Assembly (NCBI RefSeq): GCF_000516985.1
Contig: NW_006917095.1
Span: 3,164,179-3,228,178, forward strand
DNA from: Pestalotiopsis fici W106-1
Lineage: Eukaryota > Ascomycota > Sordariomycetes > Amphisphaeriales > Sporocadaceae
Direction: 5' to 3'
Length of the DNA: 64,000 nucleotides
The notes under the pieces are model-generated. The model saw nothing but the letters and a program-made list of their open reading frames with translations, ran no database searches and was not told the origin of the DNA. Positions 1-10,195 of this stretch are shown here, piece by piece. Both the position numbers and the translations under genes were made by a program. Each line of letters opens with the position of its first letter. The first letter of the stretch is position 1.

Positions 1-266
1 ACAGTGCGGAGTATCAAGAGCCCAGTCGACCCCAGTGAGGGCTCCGGGATCAACACCACACCTGCGGCCAACGGACGGCCCCCCAATTTATGCGAGTCAC
101 CAACAATCCAAACAAACAACTAACGGATTATTACCAGATTTGTTTCCACGATCGCAAGGTTAGGAGAAGCTGCCTTGCATGGAGTCTAGAGTACTCATCC
201 TCCCCTTCTCCCGCCCACGCATCTGACTGTCTCATCATCTTCAACCTACTGGTGTGCGTCCCTACC

Positions 267-1558
267 ATGTCAGCCAATCCATTATCAAGTGTTGAGCAGC
301 GTGCTGATGACCTTCCGGGCAGCAAGGCCCAGCGAGATGATGTTGGGGCCACGAGCGCCGAACACGAGAAGAGACAAGACTACCTCCAAGGAGCGAAACT
401 ACGTCTAATCACTGCAGCGTATGTAGTTTTGAGTATTCCGCAGTTTCGTGGCGCTTAGACTAATTCCTTGCCAGTATCTGCATGGTTCTTTTCCTATCGA
501 ATCTCGAAATTCCCGTCGTGACGACTGCATTGGTTGGAATATCTGATGAACTTCAAGGTTTTAAAAAGGCAAGCTGGGTGTCAACCTCGTATGATATTAA
601 CTCAGAGCTGTTTTGAATATAGGTCATAACCCTTTTAATCATCGCTGGGTTGAGATGGATCACATTCCTTCTTTGGGAGCGGCATATCACTTTGCGGGCA
701 AAGCCTCAGGAGCCAGTGTTCCCCTGGCGCTTCGCGCAAAACCGCGAGTTTATGGGTACACTACTGTGAGTACATACTACCCAATTCCAAACCTGCTCGG
801 ACATTGACACCAATTGCCTAAGGTGCTCCATGTTCCTCGGTGGGCCCTGGATCTGCGCAGTATTCCAGTTGCCCCAAAGATTTCAAGTCGTTAATGGCCT
901 GACCCCAATTGATGCGGGAATTCACTTCATGCCTTTCACTTTGGCGGCTCCAGTTGGATCTGTGATTACTGGCATTTTGGCGCAGAGTGCCAAGATACCT
1001 CCTCTATACATGGTCCTTTTCGCAGCAGTACTGCAGGTCATAGGATTTGCCTTACTTTCTACACTTCCGGTCTCACAATCAGTAGCTCCTGCACAGTATG
1101 GATATCAAGTAATCGCAGGGCTTGGATGCGGGACAACAATTTCATTACTCACCCTATTGACTCCTTTCAGCGTCCAAGAACGTGACAAAGGTATGTATCC
1201 CGCTCTTCAGGTTCCAGTCATTCAGAGTCCGGTCTAACTAGTCACACATGAAGCGGTGGCTATGGGATCTGTTGCACAATATCGAATCATTGGAGGAGCA
1301 GTTGGTCTCGCCATTGTTACTGCGGGCTTCAATGGATTAGTCAGAAGTCGGTTGGGCAACGTGCTACCTCCCAGCCAAGTTGACAGTCTTCTGACGGCAC
1401 CACCCTCCCTCGAGGCTTTCCCGGAGGCTATCCAAGGAACGATTCGAGCCGCCTTTGGAGACGGTTACAATTTGCAATTGAAGATTTTGGCAGGGCTGGC
1501 CGCTGGTCAGATTCCATCTGCGCTGATGATGTGGAGGAAACAGCAGATCGTCACTTAA
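267..1558 (+). pseudogene. MFS drug/H+ antiporter relic (internally deleted)
   Basis: This is the remains of a 14-TM-type major facilitator exporter. The N-terminal cytosolic segment starts at ATG 267. A good intron (419-474) joins it to TM1, which contains LFLSNLEIPVVTTAL and ends in WVSTSY. The next stretch (about 590-810) is degenerate, with no readable TM2-TM8. From about 830 the family is clear again: FLGGPW, QLPQRFQVVNGL, then the segment ending in ERDK, an intron at 1191-1253, and AMGSVAQYRIIGGAVGLAI to the stop. The family is normally about 500-580 aa; only some 330-370 codons can be assembled here. I see no splice path that restores the missing helices. The relic reading is an inference from the missing middle. 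The family call rests on the C-terminal half. Confidence 0.75.
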
Positions 1559-2205
1559 CGATGTTAATTAGCCATACAAGAGAATAATGGCAGTCGCAGA
1601 AAGCAGAGAGTTCAGCTCTACATAGGATAACTAGGCATATTGGATTCTAAGCATTGCTATTGTTTACGCGTTTATCATATTCAAAGCTCCTATGAACTTC
1701 CGTGACATCCTTAACTAAAACACACCCATGGCTTCTAATTCTTGATAAAAAACAACTAGCACATATATAATGGTAGTCCATTACATCATTGATTTCTAAG
1801 ATACTGCCCCTTCGCATATCGGCTCAGGTGAGAATATGCTTAGAAATATTGCATCAAAAACATTAATTGGCGATATAATAATGTCCAGTCAAATACGACC
1901 CAACATTAGGCCCCACTCTAGTCAAAGTCAGCACCCAGTCTCTTCATTTACACGATTCCTTTATCTTCCGTGTAGGTTTGTATGTTTATAGTCACTAAAC
2001 CATTGAGGCTTCCTAGTACGTAACGTAGTATGGTGGGGATAGCGGTCACTGATACAAGAACAACCAACCCTCTCCGTCGCCGACCCAGATCCACACTCAC
2101 AGTGGTCTTGCCATTAGGTAAACACCAGCCCATTCTCGAAATCATTTATCCAGTATAGTTACTTCTAAGCTCCGTTTTCTCAACAGCTTCTGTTAACATC
2201 TTGTG
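1559..2205. other. intergenic, nothing recognised
   Basis: AT-rich spacer between the MFS relic and the tRNA. A 65-codon minus-strand reading frame near 1948-2145 has no recognisable domain. No repeat or promoter element stands out. Confidence 0.5.
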
Positions 2206-2276
2206 GCATTAGTGGTTTAGTGGTAAAATCCATCGTTGCCATCGATGGGCCCCGCGTTCGATTCGCGGCTAATGCA
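2206..2276 (+). tRNA. tRNA-Gly (anticodon GCC)
   Basis: A 71-nt cloverleaf with no intron. The acceptor stem GCATTAG pairs with CTAATGC, followed by discriminator A at 2276. The D-arm contains TGGTTTAGTGG (A box). The anticodon stem CATCG/CGATG encloses loop TTGCCAT, giving anticodon GCC, which reads GGC. The T-arm contains GTTCGATTC (B box). CCA is not encoded, as in eukaryotes. A T-rich stretch just downstream (about 2283-2297) fits an RNA polymerase III terminator. Confidence 0.97.
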
Positions 2277-2297
2277 ACTTATAATTTTGCCTTTTTG
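2277..2297 (+). terminator. Pol III T-rich terminator of tRNA-Gly
   Basis: Two T runs (ATTTT, then CTTTTT) directly follow the mature tRNA 3' end, where RNA polymerase III stops. Assigned from position and composition only. Confidence 0.6.
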
Positions 2298-2442
2298 TCT
2301 CAGGACTCCTTGTCAAGTGAAGAACCTCGAGTATATTTTATCAAAAATTGTCGCACATTATCAGAGATGTGGAAATATATAAAATGAATACATAGCGCGC
2401 AGGCGCAGATATCCATAATACACTTTTATTCATTCGACGAAT

Positions 2443-4424
2443 TCAAGCGTCTTGAGTCAATCTTACTACCGGGCCTTCGTACACTTTCCTACCATGGAAA
2501 GAGTAGTAGACTATCGCTATAACTGCAACTCCGCCAAACATGACAGACCCATAATTCATGGACTGTGGTATGGGTTGCGCCGTGACTGGAAACATGACAA
2601 CGACAACGATAGTTGCCATGAAGACAACCGAGACGCCATTCACCGGAATCGTCAATCTGCCCATGTTGAACCGAGTTGGAGGCAAAGCTTGGCGACGGAG
2701 TCGTTTCAATAGCACACAACCGATGCTAATCATGTAGGAGAAGGCGCCTGCGCTTGATAGAAGACCCACAGACGCATTGAACGCCGCGGAACTGCCCAAG
2801 TTCAACAATGATAGAATGGCCGTTATGAAAAGGGAAGCGAGGATAGAGTTTATGGGTACCGGAACGCCAATGTCATGGACCTGTAGATATTCAGTATCAG
2901 TATTCTTGTTGTATGTGCAGCAAAGTCAGAGTATCATATCATCACCTTGTGAAACCATGAAGAAAATGGAAGACCTCCATCGCGGGCAAAAGACCAAGCT
3001 TGTCGCGAGGCAGCTGCTTGGACACTGATTGCGGAAAGATAGGTCATGCTGATGCCAATACAGACCAAAGCCGTTGCACCTGACGCGCTTCCAAGACCCA
3101 GATAATATACCTGGATGGATATAAACGGCGAAGGATTCTCAAGGACCATGTCAACAATGTCCGTGACACAATACACCTACGACGGGTCAACTGACTTTCC
3201 TGTAATACTATACACCCCAAAACCTACAAATGTTATAATTGCCACTAGGCCCATGGCGCCATTCAGGAAAATGGTCAAAAGCATGATGCGCGGCATAGTC
3301 CAAGAAGCATCTCTGATTTCCTCAGCCATGTGAGCGACACCATCGACGCCGAAAAAGGACCCTGTCGATGTGATTGAACCAATGATACAAGCGGCACCAT
3401 TCGAAGACCAGCCACCAAAATTGGCAAATTCAGTAAAGACGTCCGCCGTTGCATTCTTCGGAACTAGCACCCATAGGGGTACTATGGTCTATACTAGCCA
3501 TCAGTTGGAACGTTCAGATACGGAGATAGATTTCTCTTACTGCGAGGAAACCAAGCACAAAGAGAATCAAAATGACAGATGCTGTCAAGGGCAGCATTCT
3601 TGTCAGAAAGATGTTGACCGCAGTGACTGATAGAGCTACGGCCATGGTAAGTAGGGTTTGGTGCCTAGCGGTTCTTTATGTCAGAGTTTGCTTCTTTAGA
3701 ATTGGTAGTCTCCAATCATTACCAGTTTTGAACCTCATACAGAGGGTTATTCGTCTCGGCAAGCGCCAGTATCAAGCATGACACGGCGTAGCAACAGCTT
3801 GCCAGCGCTGCTTGCCATCCAAGGGCAACAAGCCAACCTTGATTGATCATGATCAGCAATGAGACGAAATACAAATATCCGAAACAACTTAGTTATACCA
3901 GTAGTGTAACTCAAGATCTTTTGGCATGATCTTGGCGCAAACTCGGAAACCCACTATTCGCCCAATCAGCTTGGAGCTGCGCAAGCGCCTTGGCTATACC
4001 TACGTGATACTGACCGGCACTATACGCAAAATTCAGCTTTGAGCCTTGAAGACTTCGCCATGTGACTATAGGGAAGACGCTTGGTACCTCGATGGCGCCA
4101 TGGATGCCATATCACCCAGTGATGCAGCCACGGGAAACATCATGACCCAAACAAACACATACGACCATATCGTTCCCTGGAAAGTTCATGAGCGTCATCT
4201 TTTAATGTTAGATAATCGTCCATATATACCGCAAGGCCACCATTGATCAAAGAATATACCGCCAAGCCGATTACTGACGGCCAGGTAAAGACGTTGATAA
4301 TCGCAAATCCCAACGTGGAGACTCTCTTGAACGTTCGTTTCAGTTCTTGCCCTTGGCCTAGGCGAGACATGTCCGCGGCGTCATCCTTTGAGCTCTCCAA
4401 TACCAGGTTCTTGTTGATTGCCAT
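2443..4424 (-). CDS. APC amino acid/GABA/choline-type permease
   Basis: Plasma-membrane or vacuolar permease of the fungal amino acid/choline transporter branch (APC superfamily) with about 12 helices. Nine exons reconstruct: 4424-4230, 4176-4088, 4019-4004, 3953-3899, 3837-3723, 3664-3541, 3488-3228, 3176-2946, 2880-2443. Together they give 507 aa, the usual family length. Family landmarks in order are NGGLAGTIWSYVFVW, SLGDMASMAPS, AGQYHWVSEFAP, GWLVALGWQAALAS, a WHQTLLT segment before TM6, HMAEEIRDA and GGLPFS. The start is the first ATG; a longer frame exists only with a TTG. Exon 3 is just 16 nt. The exact substrate cannot be read from sequence; GABA, choline or another amino acid are equal options. 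It is transcribed away from the oxidase at 5470. Confidence 0.9.
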
Positions 4425-5469
4425 TTCTGTAAGTTGTGCAAACTTTTCAAGCAAAATCGCAATGTAAGCATGAAGTTCGACAAGTTGTGTGACTATAGCA
4501 TTTCTTGGGACTTGATATATTGGCCTATGCTATACACTATATTTTAGGGGGCATGTCCGCACAGCATCTGGTACAGTATGATGGCGGGGCAGTCGCCCCA
4601 ATTCCGCCTTAGCGAGATCATGAGGAAGTGCGCTTAGGAACCTCCAATCTACGTCCTATGTATCTACCTAGACATGCTGCAGGTTCCTACCGGTAGACAA
4701 ATATCTATTCTAAAACCGGAAATTCGCGTGTAGTCATATGATTTGTGAACATTGCATCAAACTTAAAATGTATAAGCATCCCCATCTTGATCTGCCACAC
4801 AAAATCGAGGGTGCTACCACCCCATATGCATCAAGGGTATACCCAGCCAGCGGATTGGGCAACAATGCGATTTTGCTTAGACTTCTTACATGCACTTGCG
4901 ATCGCTTGCAATCTGGAATGACGCAGACTATCTTGCCGGTGAAGCAAGGACTTGGTATGGATCCTTCCCCAGACGGCTCGTCTCGACCTATACTGCCCTT
5001 CGCTACGGGCAACCTGCACGCTTCTACTGCAGCCGGTGCGATCTGGAAGAGCCAGGGCAAGACTCCGCTGAATCCCAACATTTTTGCCTCAAGGAAACCA
5101 GGCCTATGAAAAAGTATTCAGATAAATGTGTAATAATTTAATAACCATCAAGCAGTGCGGCTATGGCATCATTTCTTCAGCTGACATCTGCACAGGCGCC
5201 GCTTCAACGCAAGCGACGCCATGTCACACCAATTCGCGCCGCATCTGGTGAGTGCTGAAGATCGGCATGGGGCCGCTTCCTAGCCCTGCGAGCGCATCCG
5301 AGAATGCAGCAAAGCATGATTGATTTCTTTCGTCACATCATTGGCGAACTACCATTTTCTGGGCAGGGGAAGCCAACGCCCAAATCCAGCACTTTGCACA
5401 AAGTCGCGCCTCGCTTGATCGTGTACCAGATCAGATAAAGGCACTTTGGAAATATCTTGCTTGATTACA
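4425..5469. promoter_or_regulatory. divergent intergenic: permease (-) / FAD oxidase (+)
   Basis: About 1 kb between two divergent starts, so it should hold both promoters. The short frames at 4734-5141 overlap on both strands and resemble no family. No TATA-like or repeated operator could be singled out. Confidence 0.5.
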
Positions 5470-7417
5470 ATGATATTCCCGTGCCTTGTACTTATTTTTG
5501 TCATCCTTTCCCTACCATTCACAAATGCTGCACCTCCGCTATTCGAATCCGAGGAATTCCAATTAACAGCTCAAGAAATCCAAAGCGCCGGCAACTTGTC
5601 TCATTTGTTTTCATTTGGAACTCTTCAAGTCACAAAAGCTGAACAAAGACCATGCAAGGTCTATCCAGGTGATGATGAATGGCCTTCATCGCAAGCATGG
5701 CAAGCGCTCAACGACATAACAAATGGCCGTCTGCTCCAACCGAGGCCAAAGGCAGCTCCATGCTACAGTGGTTCCGAATACAACAGTACTAGATGCAATG
5801 AAATTTCTGAAAAATGGACAGATCCGGCCACTCATTATGATGATCCACTTGAAATGATGGCTCCGATATATCAAGGACTCACTTGCTTGCCGCCCACCAT
5901 TCTGGATACCAAGACCTGTACCATGGGGGCGTTTCCAGTCCATGTTCTCAATGCAACCAGGCCGGTACACGTTCAGGCTGCTGTCAATTTTGCCCGGAAT
6001 ACTGGCATTCGACTAGTCATTCGGAATACAGGTCACGACTATCTAGGTAAATCCGGCGGTGCTGGATCTCTAAGCATTTGGACCCATCATATGAAGGATA
6101 TCAAGTATATTCCAGAGTACACAGCCCAAGATGGAACCTACTCGGGACCTGCGTTCAAGGCGGGCGCTGGGGTTCAGGCTTTCGAGCTCTACCAGGCTGC
6201 ACACGAGAAAGGACGTGTAGTTGTCGGCGGAGACTGTGCGGTAATTTCACAAGGTCGCATATTGTCCAGTTCCTCGCTGACGCATCTCCTAGACAATCGG
6301 AATCATGGGTGGATACATTCATGGTGGTGGCCATAGTCCTCTCAGTTCCGTCTATGGGACCGGCTCAGATCAAGTCTTGGCCTTTGAAGTAGTCACATCC
6401 GACGGCCGATTCATCACCGCCGACGCTGGACACAACCAAGATCTCTTCTGGGCCCTTCGAGGCGGCGGAGGGAGTACTTTTGGAGTCACCATATCGGTCA
6501 CTGTCAAGGCTCATCCGGATGTCTACACGACTGTATCCAACTTCTCCTTTAGCTCTGAAATCTTGGGCATTGAACCTTTCTGGAGAGGTGTCAGGTCTTA
6601 TTTTGACTACTTTGTTGCAAATGCCGATGCTGAGACGTACTCGTACTTTCTCATTCTCCCAGATTACCCACGACAAGGCGTAACAACATTCGATTTGGTC
6701 GCTGTAGTTGCCCCAAACAAGACTACACGGGAATTTTTGAAGCTTTTTAATCCATGGTTTACCAGATTGAAGGACCTAGGTATAATGTTTGACCCCAATG
6801 TCAAGCACTGGGACTCATACTATGACGCCTGGCTTCACACTTTTCCTGGTGAGTCGGTCGAACAAACTCACTCCGCCATGGGCTCGAGGCTCTTTCCAAG
6901 AAACAACTTTGTCGACCCAGTACTGCTCAATCAAACCTTTGAGGCCATTAAAGAATCAGTAGAACAAGGTCGCCAGGTTTACGCATTCAACATGAAGAAT
7001 ACCTCTCCCGATGATACCGACAATGCAGTCAATCCTGCGTGGCGCGAAAACATTCTCTTTGCAATACAATCGTTTAGCTGGCCAGAAAATGCTACAGCGA
7101 GGGAAATAATGAATGTACGCAGGCGGTTTACTCACGACCATATGCAAAAGTGGAGAGACATTACACCAGGTGCTGGCAGTTATCTTGCAGAGGCAGATCG
7201 TCTCGAGCCCGACTTTCAACGGAGTTTTTACGGGTACAAATATCCGCGTCTCTTGCGCATCAAGCAAAAGTATGATCCAATGGATGTATTTTACGCTGCG
7301 ACGGCGGTGGGCAGTGAGCGTTGGCGTGTCCGGGTGGACAGCGGTCTCCCAGGCGAAAATGGACCATTGTGTCGAGACGGATCATATGCCACGCTTCGGC
7401 AACAATTTCTTCTTTGA
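5470..7417 (+). CDS. secreted FAD-linked oxidoreductase (BBE-like)
   Basis: Flavin oxidase of the berberine-bridge/vanillyl-alcohol oxidase fold. Fungal members oxidise alcohols, sugars or secondary-metabolite intermediates using O2. Exons 5470-6240 and 6293-7417 give 631 aa. The ATG at 5470 starts a hydrophobic signal peptide (MIFPCLVLIFVILSLPF, cut near NAAPP). The FAD-binding domain runs about 150-330. It has RNTGHDYLGKS with His189, the 8-alpha-histidyl FAD site, and GGDCATIG with Cys256, fitting the 6-S-cysteinyl partner, then GGYIHGGGHS. The C-terminal BBE segment reads YPRLLRIKQKYDP then VFYAATAVGSE. N-glycosylation sequons are frequent, in line with secretion. It could serve extracellular carbohydrate oxidation or a tailoring step with the neighbouring methyltransferase and P450; the sequence does not decide. 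Confidence 0.93.
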
Positions 7418-8483
7418 GTGGATAGTTACTAATGAAACTGAGTTAATCACGTGGAAATATCTTACATTTTCTGTTCGAGTTGGAAGCCCTGCTACTGCTC
7501 GTAACCGGTGTGCATAATGCCTCAGCAGTGGCGCCTGCAACAAGTTACGAATGTGGTAGCTTTGCAAATGATTGCATTGCGATGCAGGTGCTTTTACATA
7601 CCCGAGCTGCAACTTATCTGCACGAGGCTCAAGTAAAACAAGTCACAATTGGTGCGAATATGAGCGCGGCCAGATCTAGATCTAGATGAAATGACGAGTT
7701 TCCCAATCCTGCACGCCGGATGAAGTCGTCATGTGAGAATCGCATCCGGGTACTGGCGGCCTTGGGTGTCGTGCGCCTCAAGGCCGGGATATGCAGCAGC
7801 GCACCATACTACTGCTCAGTGCTCACTATAAATCCAGTGCTAGCGCCAACGCAGATTCACTGCCTTACCGTACAGTAGTGGGAAATTGAGGTGGCCAAGA
7901 AGTGTTCTTGCCCTTCTGGAAGCGCTAAAGCCCTTCTATAGCAAAATGTTCTTCTCGGACGAAGAGTTCTTCTTAAACCAAAAGTTCTTCTTAGTCCCCT
8001 GGAGAGGGCCGCTAAAGGCACTGCTATACAATAGAATCTGAAATAACCGGCTGCATCGTCGTGATCGTTGTAAATCCGTAAATCCGTGATGCCGTAGTCG
8101 TAAGCCCGTAAACTTTATTATAATCCCGTAGGTTTTATATTCAAATCGTATTATATTTAAAAAAAAAAGAAAAAAATCGCAAGTTTTCTTTTTGCCAGTG
8201 GATGACTTAGTAGATGGCTTAGTGGGTGGTCCCGATGGCTATAGTGGACGTTATAGCGGCCTTACAATAGGGTTTTTAAGAAGAACTCTTAATTTAAAAA
8301 GAACTCTTGGATCAAGAAGAACATTTTGCCACAAAAGGCTTCTAGTGTGGGAAAGGCCCTGTAAATTAGCAGGTTTTATTATATACAGAAGACTTCTCAA
8401 CCCCCCAAAAGCCCCACAGCTGTACTTGGCATTAAAATCACAAAAAAAAAGCCAACCCTCTACCGATATTACTATACACAAAC
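7418..8483. other. intergenic with foldback element
   Basis: Spacer between oxidase and methyltransferase. About 500 bp beyond the oxidase stop have nothing recognisable except a short GATCTA repeat near 7674-7686. From about 7928 an inverted-repeat element fills most of the remainder (own entry). The methyltransferase promoter must lie in or just beyond that element's right arm. Confidence 0.6.
7928..8338. repeat. MITE-like foldback element with ~100-bp inverted arms
   Basis: The left arm (about 7928-8026) and the reverse complement of the right arm (about 8237-8338) match imperfectly over about 100 bp. Shared blocks include GCAAAATGTTCTTCT, AGAGTTCTT, TTCTTCTTA and GGCCGCTA, in the same order. 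The centre (about 8027-8236) is AT-rich, with a TAAATCCGTA-type short direct repeat near 8070-8113 and an A-rich tract near 8158-8177. There is no coding capacity, so it would be non-autonomous. The arms have many mismatches, suggesting an old insertion. No target-site duplication could be assigned with confidence. Confidence 0.65.
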
Positions 8484-9245
8484 ATGGCTGTTGATTCCTT
8501 GACGAGTACTCCGGCTAATCACCTTTACAACGTGCGGTTCCCACAAAAACACGAAACAAATGTCCAACAAGACGATGAGTGGTGCGAGCTCTTGACCAAA
8601 GATCATGTTCAGCACATTCGCTTTCATGATTACGCCTTCATCTTCAACAACCGCGGACTTTACGAGCAGTTATTTGTCGATCGGTTGAAATGCAGCTCTC
8701 ACCGCGTCGTAACGGATCTTTTGGGAAAGGAAACACATCGATTACAGGGAGCGCCTCTGCACGCAATGGATCTAGGGGCTGGCAACGGTCTAGTCGGCGC
8801 ACAGCTTCACCAGCTCGGGGCTTCGCGACTCATTGGCTGCGACATTTTGCCAGAAGCCAAACAAGCTGCCTTGAGAGACCAGCCGGGTATCTATGATGAC
8901 TACCTCATTTGCGACTTGACCAATCTTTCCGACGAGCATTCCACCTTGCTACACAAGGCCGATATCAATGTCTTGACCATTGTCGGAGCACTGGGGTTCG
9001 GGGATATCCCCAAGGAAGCATTCTTGGCTGCCATTGGGTTTGTAAAGAATGGAGGTTTGATTGCATTCAATTTGAAGGACCAATTTTACGGATCCGAAGA
9101 TCAAAGCGGATTTTCAGAAACTATAAAAGAGTCTGTCGTGAATGGACGATTGGCCATTCTCTCAGAGCAGAAATACTGCCATAGGCTATCCGTCACTGGT
9201 CAAGAACTGTATTATTATGCATTTGTTGCCGTGAAGCGCTCATGA
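8484..9245 (+). CDS. class I SAM-dependent methyltransferase
   Basis: Single-exon 253-aa cytosolic protein with a Rossmann-type methyltransferase fold. SAM motif I is MDLGAGNGLVGAQL (about residues 95-108). An acidic strand-2 end follows at IGCDILPEA, and a motif around NVLTIVGALGFGDIP precedes GGLIAFNLKD, a typical strand-5/6 region. Overall it resembles the small Williams-Beuren/METTL27-like group more than a polyketide O-methyltransferase; that is an impression from motif order. The substrate is unknown. The upstream 150 bp abut a foldback element. Proximity to an oxidase and a P450 makes a tailoring role possible but unproven. Confidence 0.88.
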   Translation: MAVDSLTSTPANHLYNVRFPQKHETNVQQDDEWCELLTKDHVQHIRFHDYAFIFNNRGLYEQLFVDRLKCSSHRVVTDLLGKETHRLQGAPLHAMDLGAGNGLVGAQLHQLGASRLIGCDILPEAKQAALRDQPGIYDDYLICDLTNLSDEHSTLLHKADINVLTIVGALGFGDIPKEAFLAAIGFVKNGGLIAFNLKDQFYGSEDQSGFSETIKESVVNGRLAILSEQKYCHRLSVTGQELYYYAFVAVKRS

Positions 9246-10195
9246 TAAAGCGAGGGATTCAATTGAATACTTGCTTATTATTTTTTGAACATGACTGGAA
9301 GAATCGATTCCCAGACATTTGCTAAAGGGATAAAGTTAATGTAAATGCCAGTCAGTGTTACATTTTACCATGTGGCCATTGGTTAGGTTAGCACCAAGAC
9401 TGCGCAACACCATAAAATCTTACCTAAAAACAAGACCCCCTGAGAGTGTGTCCTGCAGCAGTTCACAACGCACCCAACATTTTCAAACATGAACAATATG
9501 GCAAAGTGCCTAACTTCTACCCAGAAGCATATAATCATGCAAGTTCACGGTGGCTGATAGGCCTAAAAAGTGTTGGTTACCACGCAGCCATTCACAACGA
9601 TGATAATTCCTAGAGTAGCTTATTGCAGCTACAAAGAATATCTTCCAGGCAATTATCCTTTCAGAACAGCTCAGCCATTGAGACTCAGGCTCCAGTCATG
9701 TCTTTGAATGCCCCCATCTCATTCGCTTGCGCACTGTTTGTCACGACTGTCTGGTTCGCCGTTCGATTCCTGGTTCTAGCCTTGATCTACGTACGTTTTG
9801 ATATAGTCAGATATTCCAAAGAGAAGTTGCGCACACCGGCCCTTGGTCAGGAGCTATCGCGTCATGCGGTTGTCCCATTGAAACTTTTTGATACAACGAA
9901 AGAAAACACTGTGTGATTGTCTCACCATCCAATGGCCAATTACGGAAACTTGAAAAGTTTCTCGTTTGATCAAGTGACAGAATTGTATCAATATTCACGA
10001 CTAGATAGTGTCCAACGTTAATCATAGTCATTTCCATTGATGTTATTCACGCATCTACACTCGCTGAATGTATAAATGTGAGAATAGATCTCCATGCTTG
10101 CGAGTTCCTTACAATGGTTTGCCTGTTATTTTTGGAGCACTTGACCAGCTCAGAGATTTACGTTAGCTTCACTACATCTATCACCAAGAATCACC
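9246..10195. other. intergenic, no convincing gene
   Basis: Holds the 3' region of the methyltransferase gene and the promoter of the GPI protein gene. A 97-codon plus-strand frame near 9623-9916 contains a hydrophobic stretch but lacks a family match and any splice continuation, so it is not called. Confidence 0.5.

Noticed and set aside
90..266. In-frame N-terminal extension of the MFS relic
   Set aside because: The extra 59 codons lack family resemblance; the hydrophilic leader of these transporters begins naturally at ATG 267.
9759..9772. GTTCGATTC string resembling a tRNA T-loop
   Set aside because: No acceptor, D or anticodon stem can be formed around it.
9623..9916. 97-codon ORF with a hydrophobic segment
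   Set aside because: No family motif, poor start context and no splice continuation; probably chance.
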